From assembly GCF_016785945.1 (NCBI RefSeq), contig NZ_JAEMEF010000001.1, forward strand, positions 465,955 to 529,954: 64,000 nucleotides of DNA, written 5' to 3'. The translations under genes and the position numbers were made by a program. This DNA is from Olleya sediminilitoris (lineage in GTDB: Bacteria; Bacteroidota; Bacteroidia; Flavobacteriales; Flavobacteriaceae). The notes under the pieces were generated by a model. It ran no database searches, was not told the origin of the DNA, and saw only the letters and a program-made list of their open reading frames with translations. Shown in pieces: positions 35,815-46,322 of the stretch (positions are counted from its first letter, which is position 1; every line of letters starts with the position of its first letter).

Positions 35815-35988
35815 ATGAATGATAAAATTGAAACAGCTCTTAAATACTATAACCAACAGCGTCAAAGTATTTTAGATACTGTAAATGGTAATAGTAGTTT
35901 AACAGCAGATCAAATCATTCATTTTGGAGAAGAAATGTCTATTCTTGAATATAAAATTACAGCTTTAGAAGTCGCCAAAGAAAATTAA
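35815..35988 (+). CDS. Small hypothetical protein (57 aa)
   Basis: An ATG-initiated 57-codon ORF, MNDKIETALKYYNQQRQSILDTV..., ending in a TAA at 35986-35988. It is predicted to be two amphipathic helices (res 2-23 and 31-54) joined by a NGNSS turn, soluble and charged. It lies 16 nt after the AraC-type gene on the same strand and ends 7 nt before the stop of the convergent HD gene, filling the gap. Codon choice looks like that of neighbouring genes. I recognise no family; it may be a small helical partner protein. Confidence 0.6.
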   Translation: MNDKIETALKYYNQQRQSILDTVNGNSSLTADQIIHFGEEMSILEYKITALEVAKEN

Positions 35989-35995
35989 TTTTAAT

Positions 35996-36652
35996 TTATT
36001 TTTCTCCATTCCACTCATCATAAAATTGGTCTAAAAAGCCAACCATGTATTCATGACGTTTTTTAGCAATGCGCTGACCAGTTTTGGTATTCATGGTATC
36101 TTTTAATAGTAATAGTTTTTCGTAAAAATGATTTATTGTAGGCGCTTTAGAGGCTTTGTATTCTGCTTTTGATAAGTTTAAATTGGGTTTAATATCAGGA
36201 TCATAAAGGGTTCTGTTTTTAAAACCACCATAATTAAATGTCCTTGCTATACCAATTGCACCTAACGCGTCTAAACGGTCAGCATCTTGTACAACATCTA
36301 ACTCGTTTGACTTGAATACGTCAGTTTTACCAATGTTTGAGCTGTATGAAATGTTTTCAATAATTTTAATAACATGATTTATAGTAACAGAATCCACGTT
36401 GTTTTTTACTAAAAAAGCACCAGCAATTTTAGTGCCAATAGTATTGTCTCCATTATGAAATTTACTATCTGCAATATCATGTAATAAAGCACCAAGCACA
36501 ACAACTAACTGGTCTACAGTTTCGCCTTTAGCAATTAGTAAGCTGTTATTGTAAACACGTTGTATATGAAACCAATCATGACCACCTTCGGCATCTTTTA
36601 AAGTCTCTTTTACAAAAGTTTTTGTGGCTTCGATTAAATCATGATTTAGCAT
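35996..36652 (-). CDS. HD-domain phosphohydrolase (YedJ/YpgQ-like)
   Basis: A 218-residue cytosolic metal-dependent phosphohydrolase. HD motifs are H25 in GGHDWFHIQRVYNNSLLIA, the H58-D59 pair in ALLHDIADSKFH, and the distal Asp in VVQDADRLDALGAIGIARTF. Size and the DADRLDALGAIGIAR block match the uncharacterised YedJ/YpgQ group, relatives of which hydrolyse nucleotides. It lies 3 nt downstream of the acyl-ACP desaturase gene, the last in a three-gene operon. Substrate unknown. Confidence 0.88.
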   Translation of the reverse strand: MLNHDLIEATKTFVKETLKDAEGGHDWFHIQRVYNNSLLIAKGETVDQLVVVLGALLHDIADSKFHNGDNTIGTKIAGAFLVKNNVDSVTINHVIKIIENISYSSNIGKTDVFKSNELDVVQDADRLDALGAIGIARTFNYGGFKNRTLYDPDIKPNLNLSKAEYKASKAPTINHFYEKLLLLKDTMNTKTGQRIAKKRHEYMVGFLDQFYDEWNGEK

Positions 36653-36655
36653 ATA

Positions 36656-37642
<987 letters not shown>

Positions 37643-37646
37643 AATG

Positions 37647-38384
37647 TTATATTTTAATACTATTTTTAATAGTAGTTTCTATATGATTTAATAGCTCTTG
37701 GGTTGTATTAAAATCATTTAATTTTACAGGTTTATGAGCTGTAAATGTAATATTGTTAAATATTCCCATTGGAAATTTTCCGTAGCGTAAATTTTTCCAA
37801 GAATTATTTATTGTGACAGGGACAATTATTGCACTTGGTATATATTTTATTAAGGTTTCTAGTCCTTTGGTATGAAAGGGTTTTGGGTGTCCATCACGAC
37901 TTCTTGTGCCTTCAGGAAAAATAACAGCAGCACGATTTGTAGTTTCAATATAATCTGCAAATTTTCTGATAGCAACTATGGATTGTCTTGGGTTTTTACG
38001 GTCAATTAATACTGATCCACCATGGCGTAAATTATAAGATACGCTAGGTAAGCCTTTACCAAGTTCTTTTTTGCTAACAAATTTGACATGATGTTTTCTA
38101 AAATACCACATTAAAGGTGGTATATCTGCCATACTTTGGTGATTAGATACAATTAAAACTGGTTGAGTTGTATCTAATTGATATGGATTAATAAATTTTT
38201 GGCTAGTACCTAAAAGGTTTACACAACGCATCAAGAAAAACTGTAAGTAGTCTACACTTTTCTTGTGTGCTTGATAGCCAAAAACATTAAAACAGAACCA
38301 TTGAATTGGGTGAAAAATAACCAAGGATAATCCAAAAAAAAGGAAATAAATAATTGATAAGGGATAGGCAATAATTTTTCTCAT
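37647..38384 (-). CDS. plsC: 1-acyl-sn-glycerol-3-phosphate acyltransferase
   Basis: A 245-residue membrane-associated acyltransferase that makes phosphatidic acid from lysophosphatidic acid. N-terminal hydrophobic helices (res ~5-38) precede the catalytic NHQSMAD motif (H82, D87) and the substrate-binding FPEGTRS (res 156-162) with downstream VPVTINNSW. It is the first gene of an operon with the acyl-ACP desaturase, so both steps of acyl-chain modification are encoded together. A terminator hairpin lies upstream on its 5' side, separating it from the bacilliredoxin gene. Confidence 0.93.
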   Translation of the reverse strand: MRKIIAYPLSIIYFLFFGLSLVIFHPIQWFCFNVFGYQAHKKSVDYLQFFLMRCVNLLGTSQKFINPYQLDTTQPVLIVSNHQSMADIPPLMWYFRKHHVKFVSKKELGKGLPSVSYNLRHGGSVLIDRKNPRQSIVAIRKFADYIETTNRAAVIFPEGTRSRDGHPKPFHTKGLETLIKYIPSAIIVPVTINNSWKNLRYGKFPMGIFNNITFTAHKPVKLNDFNTTQELLNHIETTIKNSIKI

Positions 38385-38415
38385 TACGTCATAAAAGTTC
38401 TGTATGTCAAAAATA

Positions 38416-38446
38416 AAAAAACCACGTTTATTAAACGTGGTTTTTC
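38416..38446. terminator. Terminator between bacilliredoxin and plsC
   Basis: Stem ACCACGTTT (38421-38429) / AAACGTGGT (38433-38441), extended by A and T runs, with a tight ATT loop. It ends the minus-strand bacilliredoxin transcript. Confidence 0.8.
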
Positions 38447-38493
38447 ACTAATACTTAGCTTTTGTAATGCTAAATTTATGATTTAATAAGGGC

Positions 38494-38904
38494 TTAACAA
38501 TGCTCATTGTAAGCATCCATAAGGTTTTCAGCAATTAATTCTGCTGGTCTACCTTCAATGTGATGACGCTCTAACATGTGTACTAACTCTCCGTTTTTAA
38601 ATAAAGCCATGCTTGGAGAGCTTGGAGGAAAAGGTACCATGTGTGCTCTTGCTTGATCAACCGCTTCTTTATCAACACCTGCAAAAACAGTAACAATGTT
38701 ACTAGGTTTTTTGGCATTAGCTAAGCTCATTGTAGCTCCTGGTCTTGCATTAGCAGCTGCACAACCACAAACCGAGTTTACAACTACTAAAGTTGTGCCT
38801 TCTTTAGCAAGTGCTTCATTTACAGCATCAGCTGTGTGTAATTCTTCAAAACCAACTTTGGTTAAATCCTCACGCATTGGTTTTACTAATTCTGCTGGAT
38901 ACAT
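38494..38904 (-). CDS. BrxA/BrxB-family bacilliredoxin
   Basis: A 136-residue thioredoxin-like protein. The CGC active-site motif sits at residues 46-48 (VVNSVCGCAAANARPG), as in Bacillus BrxA/BrxB (YphP/YqiW). These proteins remove bacillithiol from S-bacillithiolated proteins; bacillithiol use in this organism is plausible but not shown here. The start MYPAELVKPM is chosen because it matches the family N-terminus. The frame is open for 13 more residues (MLKIDLQIKKNKN) to 38943, which look like non-coding A-rich leader. Confidence 0.93.
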   Translation of the reverse strand: MYPAELVKPMREDLTKVGFEELHTADAVNEALAKEGTTLVVVNSVCGCAAANARPGATMSLANAKKPSNIVTVFAGVDKEAVDQARAHMVPFPPSSPSMALFKNGELVHMLERHHIEGRPAELIAENLMDAYNEHC

Positions 38905-39141
38905 ATTTTTGTTTTTTTTTATTTGTAAATCTATCTTAAGCAAAGATAGTCAAAAACCATGCAAATGTTATTATGGTGTTACTTGATAAAGTTTATGGTG
39001 TCATAAGGTCAGGTTATGCCTTCTTTCAAATTAATAAAACATAAAATTTTTACACTTATTTATTAGTAAACTGTAGTAACAAAAGCCATTTTAAGTCTAC
39101 TAACAAAGTAGTATCTTTACTTTTTAAATAATTATTAAAAT

Positions 39142-39936
39142 ATGGCAGGATTAAAATGGATAGGAGCAACCTTAGGTTGGTCTTTAGGAGGTCCAATAGG
39201 AGCAATTATAGGTTTAGCAATTGGAAGTCTTGGAGACGCTATGTCTGATAAAGGTAATTTGTTAGGTTCGGGTAATCCAAATACGCAACAAAAACAAGAA
39301 CCAAAATACAGATCACGTCCAAATTATAGGACTCAACAACAAAGACGAGCCCAAACCACTTCAGGAGATTTTGAGGTTAGTTTATTAATATTAGCATCTG
39401 TGGTTATTAAAGCGGATGGAAAACAAGACCAACGTGAATTAGATTTTGTTAGAAATAAATTTGTTGAATTATACGGAAAAGATAGAGCTAATAAAGCTTT
39501 TAAGTTATTTAAAAAAGTAAGTAACCAGAGTATATCTACAAGAGATGTATCCATGCAAATTCAGCAAATGATGGATCATTCTTCTCGTTTACAACTATTG
39601 CATTTTCTATTTGGGATTGCAAAAGCAGATGGAATGGTTACTGATGAAGAAGAAGATCAAATCCATAGTATTTCTAATTATTTAGGTATTAGTAATCGTG
39701 ACTATTCAAGTATTAAAGCCATGTTTTATAATAGTGTTGATAATGCTTACACTATTTTAGAGATTGATAAATCAGCTTCTGTAGATCAGATAAAAAAAGC
39801 ATACCGAAATATGGCTAAAAAATACCATCCAGATCGTGTAGAACATTTAGGAGAAGAGCACAAAAAAGGAGCAGAAGATAAATTTAAGCAAGTGCAAAAA
39901 GCGTACGAGTTTATTCAGAAAGAAAGAGGGTTTTAA
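39142..39936 (+). CDS. DjlA-like TerB plus J-domain protein
   Basis: A 264-residue co-chaperone. Residues 1-35 form a glycine-rich hydrophobic segment ([21 protein letters not shown]) likely anchoring it to the membrane. Residues ~75-190 form a TerB-like helical domain ([27 protein letters not shown]). Residues ~200-264 are a J domain with the essential HPD in [13 protein letters not shown]. This is the domain order of DjlA, a membrane-bound DnaK partner, though the anchor differs from the E. coli protein. It is convergent to the metal ABC permease gene, with only 6 nt between stops, and has a 237-nt upstream gap. Confidence 0.92.
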   Translation: MAGLKWIGATLGWSLGGPIGAIIGLAIGSLGDAMSDKGNLLGSGNPNTQQKQEPKYRSRPNYRTQQQRRAQTTSGDFEVSLLILASVVIKADGKQDQRELDFVRNKFVELYGKDRANKAFKLFKKVSNQSISTRDVSMQIQQMMDHSSRLQLLHFLFGIAKADGMVTDEEEDQIHSISNYLGISNRDYSSIKAMFYNSVDNAYTILEIDKSASVDQIKKAYRNMAKKYHPDRVEHLGEEHKKGAEDKFKQVQKAYEFIQKERGF

Positions 39937-39942
39937 TTGTGA

Positions 39943-41103
39943 CTACCCTCTAAACAAAAAGAAATCGTCTTTCATATCCTCAATTTGAGCATCTTCATTA
40001 GTGATAATGTAATCAATAGCTTTTGAGGTAAATGTATCTCCTTTTTTTGTTAAAGAAACAACATTATTATTCACAAGAATCATATTGTTTTTAAGAGCCA
40101 ATTCTAATACAGTTTTGGCTCTTACTTTTTGCCAATTTATGTGTTCGCGTAAATGGTTTACGTGACGTTCTTCAACTTCAGTATGGTTTTTTAAATGTAA
40201 TAAAAAGGTTAGTAAGCTAACTTCTGTACGTTGTTGTTTTTCGCGATGCATAACCGCTATTACACCTTTACTTGGAGCAAATAAATAGACAGCTAAAAAT
40301 ATTAAACCTAACATTGTGGTAATGGATCCTGCAATGGAAGCATCTAATAAATGCGCCAACCAATAACCAGAAATAGCACTAAATACTCCAAAAAATACTG
40401 CTAAAGCTAGCATCTTTTTTAAGTTGGTAGTTAGTAAATAAGCGGTTGCAGCAGGAGCAATCATTAATGCTACAACTAAAATAGCTCCAACAGCATCAAA
40501 AGCACCAACCGTTGTCACGGAAGATACTGTCATTAATCCATAATGTATAATTGCTGGAGAGAATCCTAATGAAGCTGCTAAACCTTTATCAAAGGTGCTT
40601 ACTTTCAATTCTTTAAAAAAGGCAAATAGTAAAAGGATAGTTATTAATAGTATTGTTCCAATTATCCATAGTGATTTTGGTCCAATATCAACACCAGAAA
40701 CGATTAGTCTATCAAATGGAGCTAAAGCCAATTCGCCTACCAAAACAGCATCAACATCTAAGTGGACATCATTAGCATTTTTAGCGATTAATATAACACC
40801 AATACTAAATAATGCAGGAAATACTAAACCTATAGCTGTGTCTTCTTTTACTAAACCTGTTTTTTGGATATATTCTACTAACACCACTGTGATTACACCA
40901 GTTAATGCAGCTAATACAATTAATAATGGCGAATTTAAATCTTGCGTAATAAAAAAACCAACAACAATTCCTGGTAAGATGGAATGGCTTATTGCATCGC
41001 TTATCATTGCCATTTTACGTAGCACTAAAAAGGTGCCAGGAATAGCACATGCAATAGCAACTAAACTAGCAATTAATTGTATTTCTATTTGAGCGCTATT
41101 CAT
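39943..41103 (-). CDS. Metal ABC transporter permease with C-terminal winged-helix-like domain
   Basis: A 386-residue ZnuB/MntB/TroD-type permease importing Mn2+, Zn2+ or Fe2+. About eight or nine membrane helices (res ~5-280; SDAISHSILPGIVVGFF, TTVGAFDAVGAILVVALMIAPAATAYL) are followed by ~105 cytoplasmic residues (EVSLLTFLLHL...HLREHINWQKVRAKTVLELALKNNMILVNNNVVSLTKKG). That tail looks like a winged-helix DtxR/MarR-type DNA-binding fold. The start M15 of the longest frame (MNSAQIEIQ) is used, and it overlaps the preceding permease by 8 nt. It is the last gene of the importer operon. Confidence 0.9.
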   Translation of the reverse strand: MNSAQIEIQLIASLVAIACAIPGTFLVLRKMAMISDAISHSILPGIVVGFFITQDLNSPLLIVLAALTGVITVVLVEYIQKTGLVKEDTAIGLVFPALFSIGVILIAKNANDVHLDVDAVLVGELALAPFDRLIVSGVDIGPKSLWIIGTILLITILLLFAFFKELKVSTFDKGLAASLGFSPAIIHYGLMTVSSVTTVGAFDAVGAILVVALMIAPAATAYLLTTNLKKMLALAVFFGVFSAISGYWLAHLLDASIAGSITTMLGLIFLAVYLFAPSKGVIAVMHREKQQRTEVSLLTFLLHLKNHTEVEERHVNHLREHINWQKVRAKTVLELALKNNMILVNNNVVSLTKKGDTFTSKAIDYIITNEDAQIEDMKDDFFLFRG

Positions 41104-42223
41104 CTTTTGTTGATTGTTTTGTGTAAAGGTTGGAAGCAGTTTCAAAACCTGTTTTTGTCAAACTCCACATGTTTCCATCTAGAGTCACATAATTTTTTTC
41201 GACTAACTTTTGAAGTGTTTTACGTGTAAATCCTTGAAAGTTATTGAGAAGTTTTATGGTATGAGGATGCGAAATGTTTTCGTGTGTTTCAGCAATATGG
41301 TACATAAAAGCTAAGGTTTTATGAAGTTCTAAATCGCGTCTATTTTTTATAAATCTAATCTGTTTAAATAATAAACCACGACTAGGAGAAAATACAAAAG
41401 AAATTACTACAAATACAGCTGCTACTAATACAATGACAGGTCCTGTAGATAGGTTGGTTTGACTAGCGCTTATGGCTGTTCCAAAGACTCCTGAAAAGGC
41501 TCCGAATACAGCTGCTAAAAGCACCATTTTTGATAAGCTATTAGTCCATTGTCGTGCTGCTGCTGCTGGAGCTAATAGCATAGCACTCATTAAAACAACA
41601 CCAACCGTTTGTAACCCTAAAACAATAGCTAAAACAATAAAACTGGTAATTAAAACATCGATGACTTTAGTATTAAAACCTAAGGTTTTAGTGTAATCAG
41701 CATCAAAGAGTAAAATTTTAAATTCTTTCCAAAATAGCAACAATACAAATAGGCATAATCCTGTAACTATAGCCATTAGCCAAACATCGCTTTCAACTAA
41801 AGTTGCAGCTTGACCAAATAAATATTTGTCTAAACCTGCTTGATTAGCATTGGGTTGTTTTTGAATAAAAGTCAGTAATAACATCCCAAAACCAAAAAAG
41901 AGAGATAATATTAGTCCTAAAGCGGTATCACTTTTTAGATGTGTTTTTTTGACGATACCTCTAATCCAAAAGGTTCCAATTAATCCACTTATTAAGGCTC
42001 CTAAAAGTAAAGTATTGCTGTCTTTTGCACCTGTTATTAAAAATGCAATTGCAATTCCTGGTAGAGCAGCATGTGATATAGCATCTCCAAGTAAACTTTG
42101 TTTTCTAAGTACAGCAAAACTACCTAACATACCAGTGACTGCACCTAAAATTGCTGTTCCAAGTGTAATGGTTCGTAGTGTGTAGTCGCTAAATACTAAA
42201 GAAAAATATTCTTGTAAATCCAT
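41096..42223 (-). CDS. Metal ABC transporter permease (second subunit) with C-terminal extension
   Basis: A 375-residue paralogous permease, likely forming a heterodimer with the next gene product. The ABC-3 family helix block is clear: LGSFAVLRKQSLLGDAISHAALPGIAIAFLI and LGLQTVGVVLMSAMLLAPAAAARQW. After the last helix (~res 280) comes FSPSRGLLFKQIRFIKNRRDLELHKTLAFMYHIAE...TRKTLQKLVEKNYVTLDGNMWSLTKTG, again winged-helix-like. Its start codon abuts or overlaps the ATPase gene stop by one base. Standard TroC/TroD permeases are ~280-300 residues, so the ~95-residue tail is a real addition. Confidence 0.9.
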   Translation of the reverse strand: MDLQEYFSLVFSDYTLRTITLGTAILGAVTGMLGSFAVLRKQSLLGDAISHAALPGIAIAFLITGAKDSNTLLLGALISGLIGTFWIRGIVKKTHLKSDTALGLILSLFFGFGMLLLTFIQKQPNANQAGLDKYLFGQAATLVESDVWLMAIVTGLCLFVLLLFWKEFKILLFDADYTKTLGFNTKVIDVLITSFIVLAIVLGLQTVGVVLMSAMLLAPAAAARQWTNSLSKMVLLAAVFGAFSGVFGTAISASQTNLSTGPVIVLVAAVFVVISFVFSPSRGLLFKQIRFIKNRRDLELHKTLAFMYHIAETHENISHPHTIKLLNNFQGFTRKTLQKLVEKNYVTLDGNMWSLTKTGFETASNLYTKQSTKDE

Positions 42224-42960
42224 TATTCTTGAATACTTACTTTATAGTTTATACCATAAGTCTTGGTTAAGTTATCATCGTTAAAGATGTCTTTAACAGG
42301 ACCTGTTGCTATTTTTTTCACATTTAAAAACGTTACCCAATCAAAATATTCGGGAACGGTTTGTAAATCGTGATGTACTACAATGACTGTTTTTCCGGCT
42401 TTACGTAATTCTTTTAAAATATTAATAATAGCAATTTCTGTGGTTGCATCTACACCTTGAAAAGGCTCGTCCATAAAATAGATTGAAGCATTTTGTACTA
42501 ATGCTCTAGCTAAAAATATACGTTGTTGTTGTCCACCAGACAATTGGCTAATTTGTCTGCCTTTAAAGGGTAACATGCCTACTTTTTCTAAAGCTTCTAA
42601 TGCTGCTTTTTTTTGCTTTTGTCCTGGACGTTTTATCCAACCTAAACTTCCATAAGTGCCCATTGTTACAACATCTAAAGCTGTTGTTGGAAAGTCCCAA
42701 TCCACACTTCCTTTTTGTGGTACATAGGCTACTAGTTTGCGTTGTTTATTATAAGGTTTGTCATAAATAGTGACGCTTCCTGCTATTGGTTTTAATATGC
42801 CTAAAATAGATTTTATTAGTGTTGATTTACCAGCTCCATTTGGTCCAACAATAGCCATAAGGACGCCTTCTGGGATTTCTAAATCAATATCCCAAAGTAC
42901 GGGTTTGTAGTTGTATGCTACTGTTAGGTCGTCTACTTTTACTGCTATTTTTTGTTTCAT
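42223..42960 (-). CDS. Metal ABC transporter ATP-binding protein
   Basis: A 245-residue ATPase of the Mn/Zn/Fe importer. Walker A is GPNGAGKS at residues 39-46, the signature is LSGGQQQR, Walker B is [13 protein letters not shown] and the switch His is in VVHHDLQTV. The start [16 protein letters not shown] is preferred to an upstream ATG six codons earlier. It is coupled by a one-base overlap to the first permease. A ~140-nt gap separates it from the substrate-binding protein gene, so a separate promoter or processing is possible. Energises import from the cytoplasmic face. Confidence 0.94.
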   Translation of the reverse strand: MKQKIAVKVDDLTVAYNYKPVLWDIDLEIPEGVLMAIVGPNGAGKSTLIKSILGILKPIAGSVTIYDKPYNKQRKLVAYVPQKGSVDWDFPTTALDVVTMGTYGSLGWIKRPGQKQKKAALEALEKVGMLPFKGRQISQLSGGQQQRIFLARALVQNASIYFMDEPFQGVDATTEIAIINILKELRKAGKTVIVVHHDLQTVPEYFDWVTFLNVKKIATGPVKDIFNDDNLTKTYGINYKVSIQE

Positions 42961-43100
42961 AACTGTTTCCCAAGTCATTGGGAGTTTTACTAAATTAAAA
43001 ATATATTCATTTTTATTTAAAAAAAACGAATCAAAAAATATAGTTACAGCAAACTTGTTTCAGGAGCTTATTATTTGAAATAACTATTGTTTATACCTAT

Positions 43101-44012
43101 TTACTTCAAAGCATTAACTATAGTGTTTACATTGTACTCAAACATACCAATGTAAGTCCCTTCTATGGTTCTTGCGCTTCCTAATGCATCAGAATATAAT
43201 GTTCCTCCAATTTGTACATCATGTCCTTTTGAGTTTACTGCTTCTTGTAAAGCTTCAATGGTACGTTTTGGCACAGAGCTTTCAACAAAAATTGCCTTAA
43301 GTTGTTTTTTAATTATAAAATTAGCTAAATTTTGAACATCTTTTACTCCTGCTTCAGTTGCTGTAGATAAACCTTGTAAACCTACGACTTCAAATCCGTA
43401 ATTTTTCCCGAAATAATTAAAAGCATCATGTGCTGTCACTAATATGCGTTTGTCTTTTGGAAGCGTTTCAATTTTAGAGGTAATCTTTTTTTGTAGTGTA
43501 TTTAACTTTGCTATGTATTCAGTTTCGTTAGCTTTATAGTAATCAGCATTTTTAGCATCTTTTTCGATTAAAATAGAAGAAACTTTTTTTGCAAACTGCT
43601 TAAAATATTCAATATTAAACCAAACATGTGGATCGTAATTAGAAGTAAAATAATCTGAACCTATCAATGTTTTTTTGTCAATATCCTCTCCTAAAGCAAT
43701 TGGTGTTTTTGTTGAGTTTTCCATTTTTTCAAATACCTCTACAAGTTTTCCCTCTAGGTGCAAACCGTTATAAAAAATTATATCTGCATTGACTAATTTG
43801 GTTACGTCACCTTCACTTGCTTTGTATAAGTGAGGATCCACACCACTTCCCATTAAACCATTAACATTTATACTGTCTTTACCAATGTTTTTTACTAAAT
43901 CAGTAATCATTGTGGTTGTAGTCACAATATTTAACTTTCCGTTATCTTTTGCATTGTTATTACAGCTAAAAAAACCTAAGGTTATTATGGAAAGGAGTAT
44001 TATTTTTTTCAT
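43101..44012 (-). CDS. Metal-binding lipoprotein (TroA/ZnuA-like) of the ABC importer
   Basis: A 303-residue solute-binding protein of cluster A-I. The lipobox FFSC puts the lipid-anchored Cys at residue 17. Metal ligands can be aligned: H61 (GVDPHLYK), H129 (NYDPHVWFN), H195 (LVTAHDAFNYFGKNYG) and D275 (TLYSDALG). The third ligand being His rather than Glu resembles TroA/ZnuA (Zn or Mn/Fe) more than PsaA/MntA. No long His-rich loop typical of zinc-specific ZnuA is present. A likely transcription unit with the ATPase and permeases follows. The TonB receptor gene is 41 nt upstream. Confidence 0.93.
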   Translation of the reverse strand: MKKIILLSIITLGFFSCNNNAKDNGKLNIVTTTTMITDLVKNIGKDSINVNGLMGSGVDPHLYKASEGDVTKLVNADIIFYNGLHLEGKLVEVFEKMENSTKTPIALGEDIDKKTLIGSDYFTSNYDPHVWFNIEYFKQFAKKVSSILIEKDAKNADYYKANETEYIAKLNTLQKKITSKIETLPKDKRILVTAHDAFNYFGKNYGFEVVGLQGLSTATEAGVKDVQNLANFIIKKQLKAIFVESSVPKRTIEALQEAVNSKGHDVQIGGTLYSDALGSARTIEGTYIGMFEYNVNTIVNALK

Positions 44013-44053
44013 TGGTCTAAATATTTATTACGAAAGTACTAAAATACAAACAA

Positions 44054-46303
44054 TTAGTTTAATGTATATCTTATACCTAGGAAAACTCGTCTACCTTGGT
44101 TTGGTCCGTAAACATATGAAGGATCAAATGTTAATCCGTAAGGGTTGTCTGGTGTTGCTTGTGCATTACCTTGAGCATCAAATTGTACATTGTCGTCAAA
44201 TGGATCATCTGCTCTGGCAATGATAAATGGATTGCCATTATTAGGTGTCCAATTTAATAGGTTTTTAACACCTCCATAAATTTCAAAATTTTCAAGACCA
44301 TCATAAGTTGCCTGTATGTTTTGAATGCTCCAGGTAGGCGAGTATTCTTGTCTAGGATCCAAATTACTTAATAATGGTAATCGCATTGGTCCATAAATGT
44401 TTCCTGTATAGTCAAAGGTTAAATTTGTTGCATAGTTTTTATATGAAAAAGACCATGTACCTGTAAACTTTTCGGTTAAAATTTGTCTTGTTGTTACGTC
44501 GTTTTCAGTTTGGTTTACATCCTGAAATGTTATACCCAAACTTCCTTTTATACCACTACCAAAAATGGCATCGACATTTAAACTGGCTCCTTTTGAGGTA
44601 GAATAACCATCTAAATTATCATAAATTATTTGATTAGGATTTGTGTCATAATCTGGTATAATGGCATTTGTAAAATGTGTGTACCACAAGTACGCATCCA
44701 CAGTAAAAATCATGCCTTTTGTTGTGTATATTTTTTTTAGGTAGTTAAGGTTGATGTTATACGATTGTTCCGGATTTAAAGTTTCTTCAATAACAACATC
44801 TCTAGATCCTGTAAGTGCTGCATGTTCTTCTGTAAATAAATTAACAACTCTAAAGCCTGTTCCTGCATTAACCCTAAATATATCATTATCTGTTGGTTTA
44901 TACCTGTAAGCTAACCTTGGTGTTATTATTGAACCATGTCTCTTATCATAGTCATACCTAAGTCCTAATAAAAGTTTTTGTTTTTCTGTTAAGGTTATTT
45001 CATCTTGTACGAATACCGAAGGAATAAATATTTTATCGGCCTCAATAGTTGCTGTTGTGTTGTCGTTATAGTAATTGTAGCGTCCTGTTATACCAAATAA
45101 TAAATCATTATTTTTTGTTGGTTTGTCCCAAGTTAATTGTCCAAAAGCAATACGTTGTTGCGCTAAGTATGGTGTGTCACCATACACTGAATTTTGATCA
45201 TGGTCTGAATATGAAAATTGAAAATTCATGTTTTCTTTTACAGGAAGTTGGTATTCACCAAGTAGTTCATATCTAGTTGTGTAAATGCTTTCACCATAGA
45301 CTTTATTTCCTCCTCTGTAACTTTTGTTCCATTGTAGTTCTCCTCCCCAACGATCTTCATAAAAAAAGCGACCAGCAACAGATAATTTTTTATTGTTTTT
45401 ACGTTTAAAATTCCATTTTTGAAAAACAGAAATACGATCCTGTAATGTTAAGTCTGTAAAATTGTCGTTGTTATTATCAATTGGATTACTATAGTTAAAA
45501 TAATTAGCACCTACCAAAACACTTGCTTTTTCGCCAACATTAGTTTTAAAACCAATATCTGTATTTATTTCTCCCCAACCACTAATATTGCTGTCCGCAA
45601 AAAATATAGGTGCATTGTCAGGATGTTTAGTAATGACATTTATTAAACCACCAACAGCTTCACTACCATACAAAGACGAAGCAGGACCTTTGACAATTTC
45701 GATTTGATCTATTAATGAATTTGGTATTCCTGACAAGCCATAAACCGTAGATAAACCACTAACAATAGGCATTCCGTCTATTAGTACTAAGGTGTAAGGT
45801 CCCTCTAAACCATTAATGTGTATGTCTCCAGTATTACATACATTACAGTTTAGTTGAGGTCTCACTCCGTTTACATTTTGAAGCGCTTCAAAAATATTTG
45901 GTGTAGGATTCTTTTTTAAAAAAGCGCTAGTATATACTTCAACAGGAACAGGGCTTTCTAATCTGTTAACAGCTTTTAAAGTTCCAGTAACAACGACTTC
46001 GTCTAACGATTGATTTTGTATTAAATCAAAATTTATTTTCAAATTATTTTTTACGTCAATTCTTTTTCTAATGGTATTAAAACCGGTAAATGAAGCTATA
46101 AGTGTGTATTGTCCTTCTTTTATGTTTTGGATGTTAAAGTAACCATTATCTGTGGTTGTCGTCCCTTTTTTTGTGCCTTCAAGATAAACGTTGGCAAAGG
46201 GTAAAGGTAGTCCTTCTGAGGTAACTACTCCTGATATTTCATAATTATTCTGAGCTTGACTATAAGCTGAAAAACAAAAGAAAATCGCAACAATATACTT
46301 CAT
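44054..46303 (-). CDS. TonB-dependent outer-membrane receptor in the metal-uptake region
   Basis: A 749-residue receptor: signal peptide (res ~1-17), a carboxypeptidase-regulatory-like (CarboxypepD_reg) domain (res 21-95, NYEISGVVTSEGLPLPFANVYLEG), a TonB-box-like segment SLDEVVVTG, a plug (res ~115-225) with LVLIDGMPIVSGLS and VKGPASSLYGSEAVGGLINVITK, and a 22-strand type barrel ending in aromatic YTLN. The plug carries a Cys pair, NCNVCNTGD (C153, C156). Location beside a metal ABC importer, and a palindrome in the shared promoter region with a DtxR-type regulator, suggest uptake of a metal or metal chelate. Substrate is not otherwise known. Confidence 0.93.
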   Translation of the reverse strand: MKYIVAIFFCFSAYSQAQNNYEISGVVTSEGLPLPFANVYLEGTKKGTTTTDNGYFNIQNIKEGQYTLIASFTGFNTIRKRIDVKNNLKINFDLIQNQSLDEVVVTGTLKAVNRLESPVPVEVYTSAFLKKNPTPNIFEALQNVNGVRPQLNCNVCNTGDIHINGLEGPYTLVLIDGMPIVSGLSTVYGLSGIPNSLIDQIEIVKGPASSLYGSEAVGGLINVITKHPDNAPIFFADSNISGWGEINTDIGFKTNVGEKASVLVGANYFNYSNPIDNNNDNFTDLTLQDRISVFQKWNFKRKNNKKLSVAGRFFYEDRWGGELQWNKSYRGGNKVYGESIYTTRYELLGEYQLPVKENMNFQFSYSDHDQNSVYGDTPYLAQQRIAFGQLTWDKPTKNNDLLFGITGRYNYYNDNTTATIEADKIFIPSVFVQDEITLTEKQKLLLGLRYDYDKRHGSIITPRLAYRYKPTDNDIFRVNAGTGFRVVNLFTEEHAALTGSRDVVIEETLNPEQSYNINLNYLKKIYTTKGMIFTVDAYLWYTHFTNAIIPDYDTNPNQIIYDNLDGYSTSKGASLNVDAIFGSGIKGSLGITFQDVNQTENDVTTRQILTEKFTGTWSFSYKNYATNLTFDYTGNIYGPMRLPLLSNLDPRQEYSPTWSIQNIQATYDGLENFEIYGGVKNLLNWTPNNGNPFIIARADDPFDDNVQFDAQGNAQATPDNPYGLTFDPSYVYGPNQGRRVFLGIRYTLN

Positions 46304-46322
46304 GTCTTAAAATATTTTTTTG

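Noticed and set aside
39949..42185. Plus-strand frames opposite the metal permeases (for example 40595-41092).
   Set aside because: Antisense shadows of hydrophobic permease codons.
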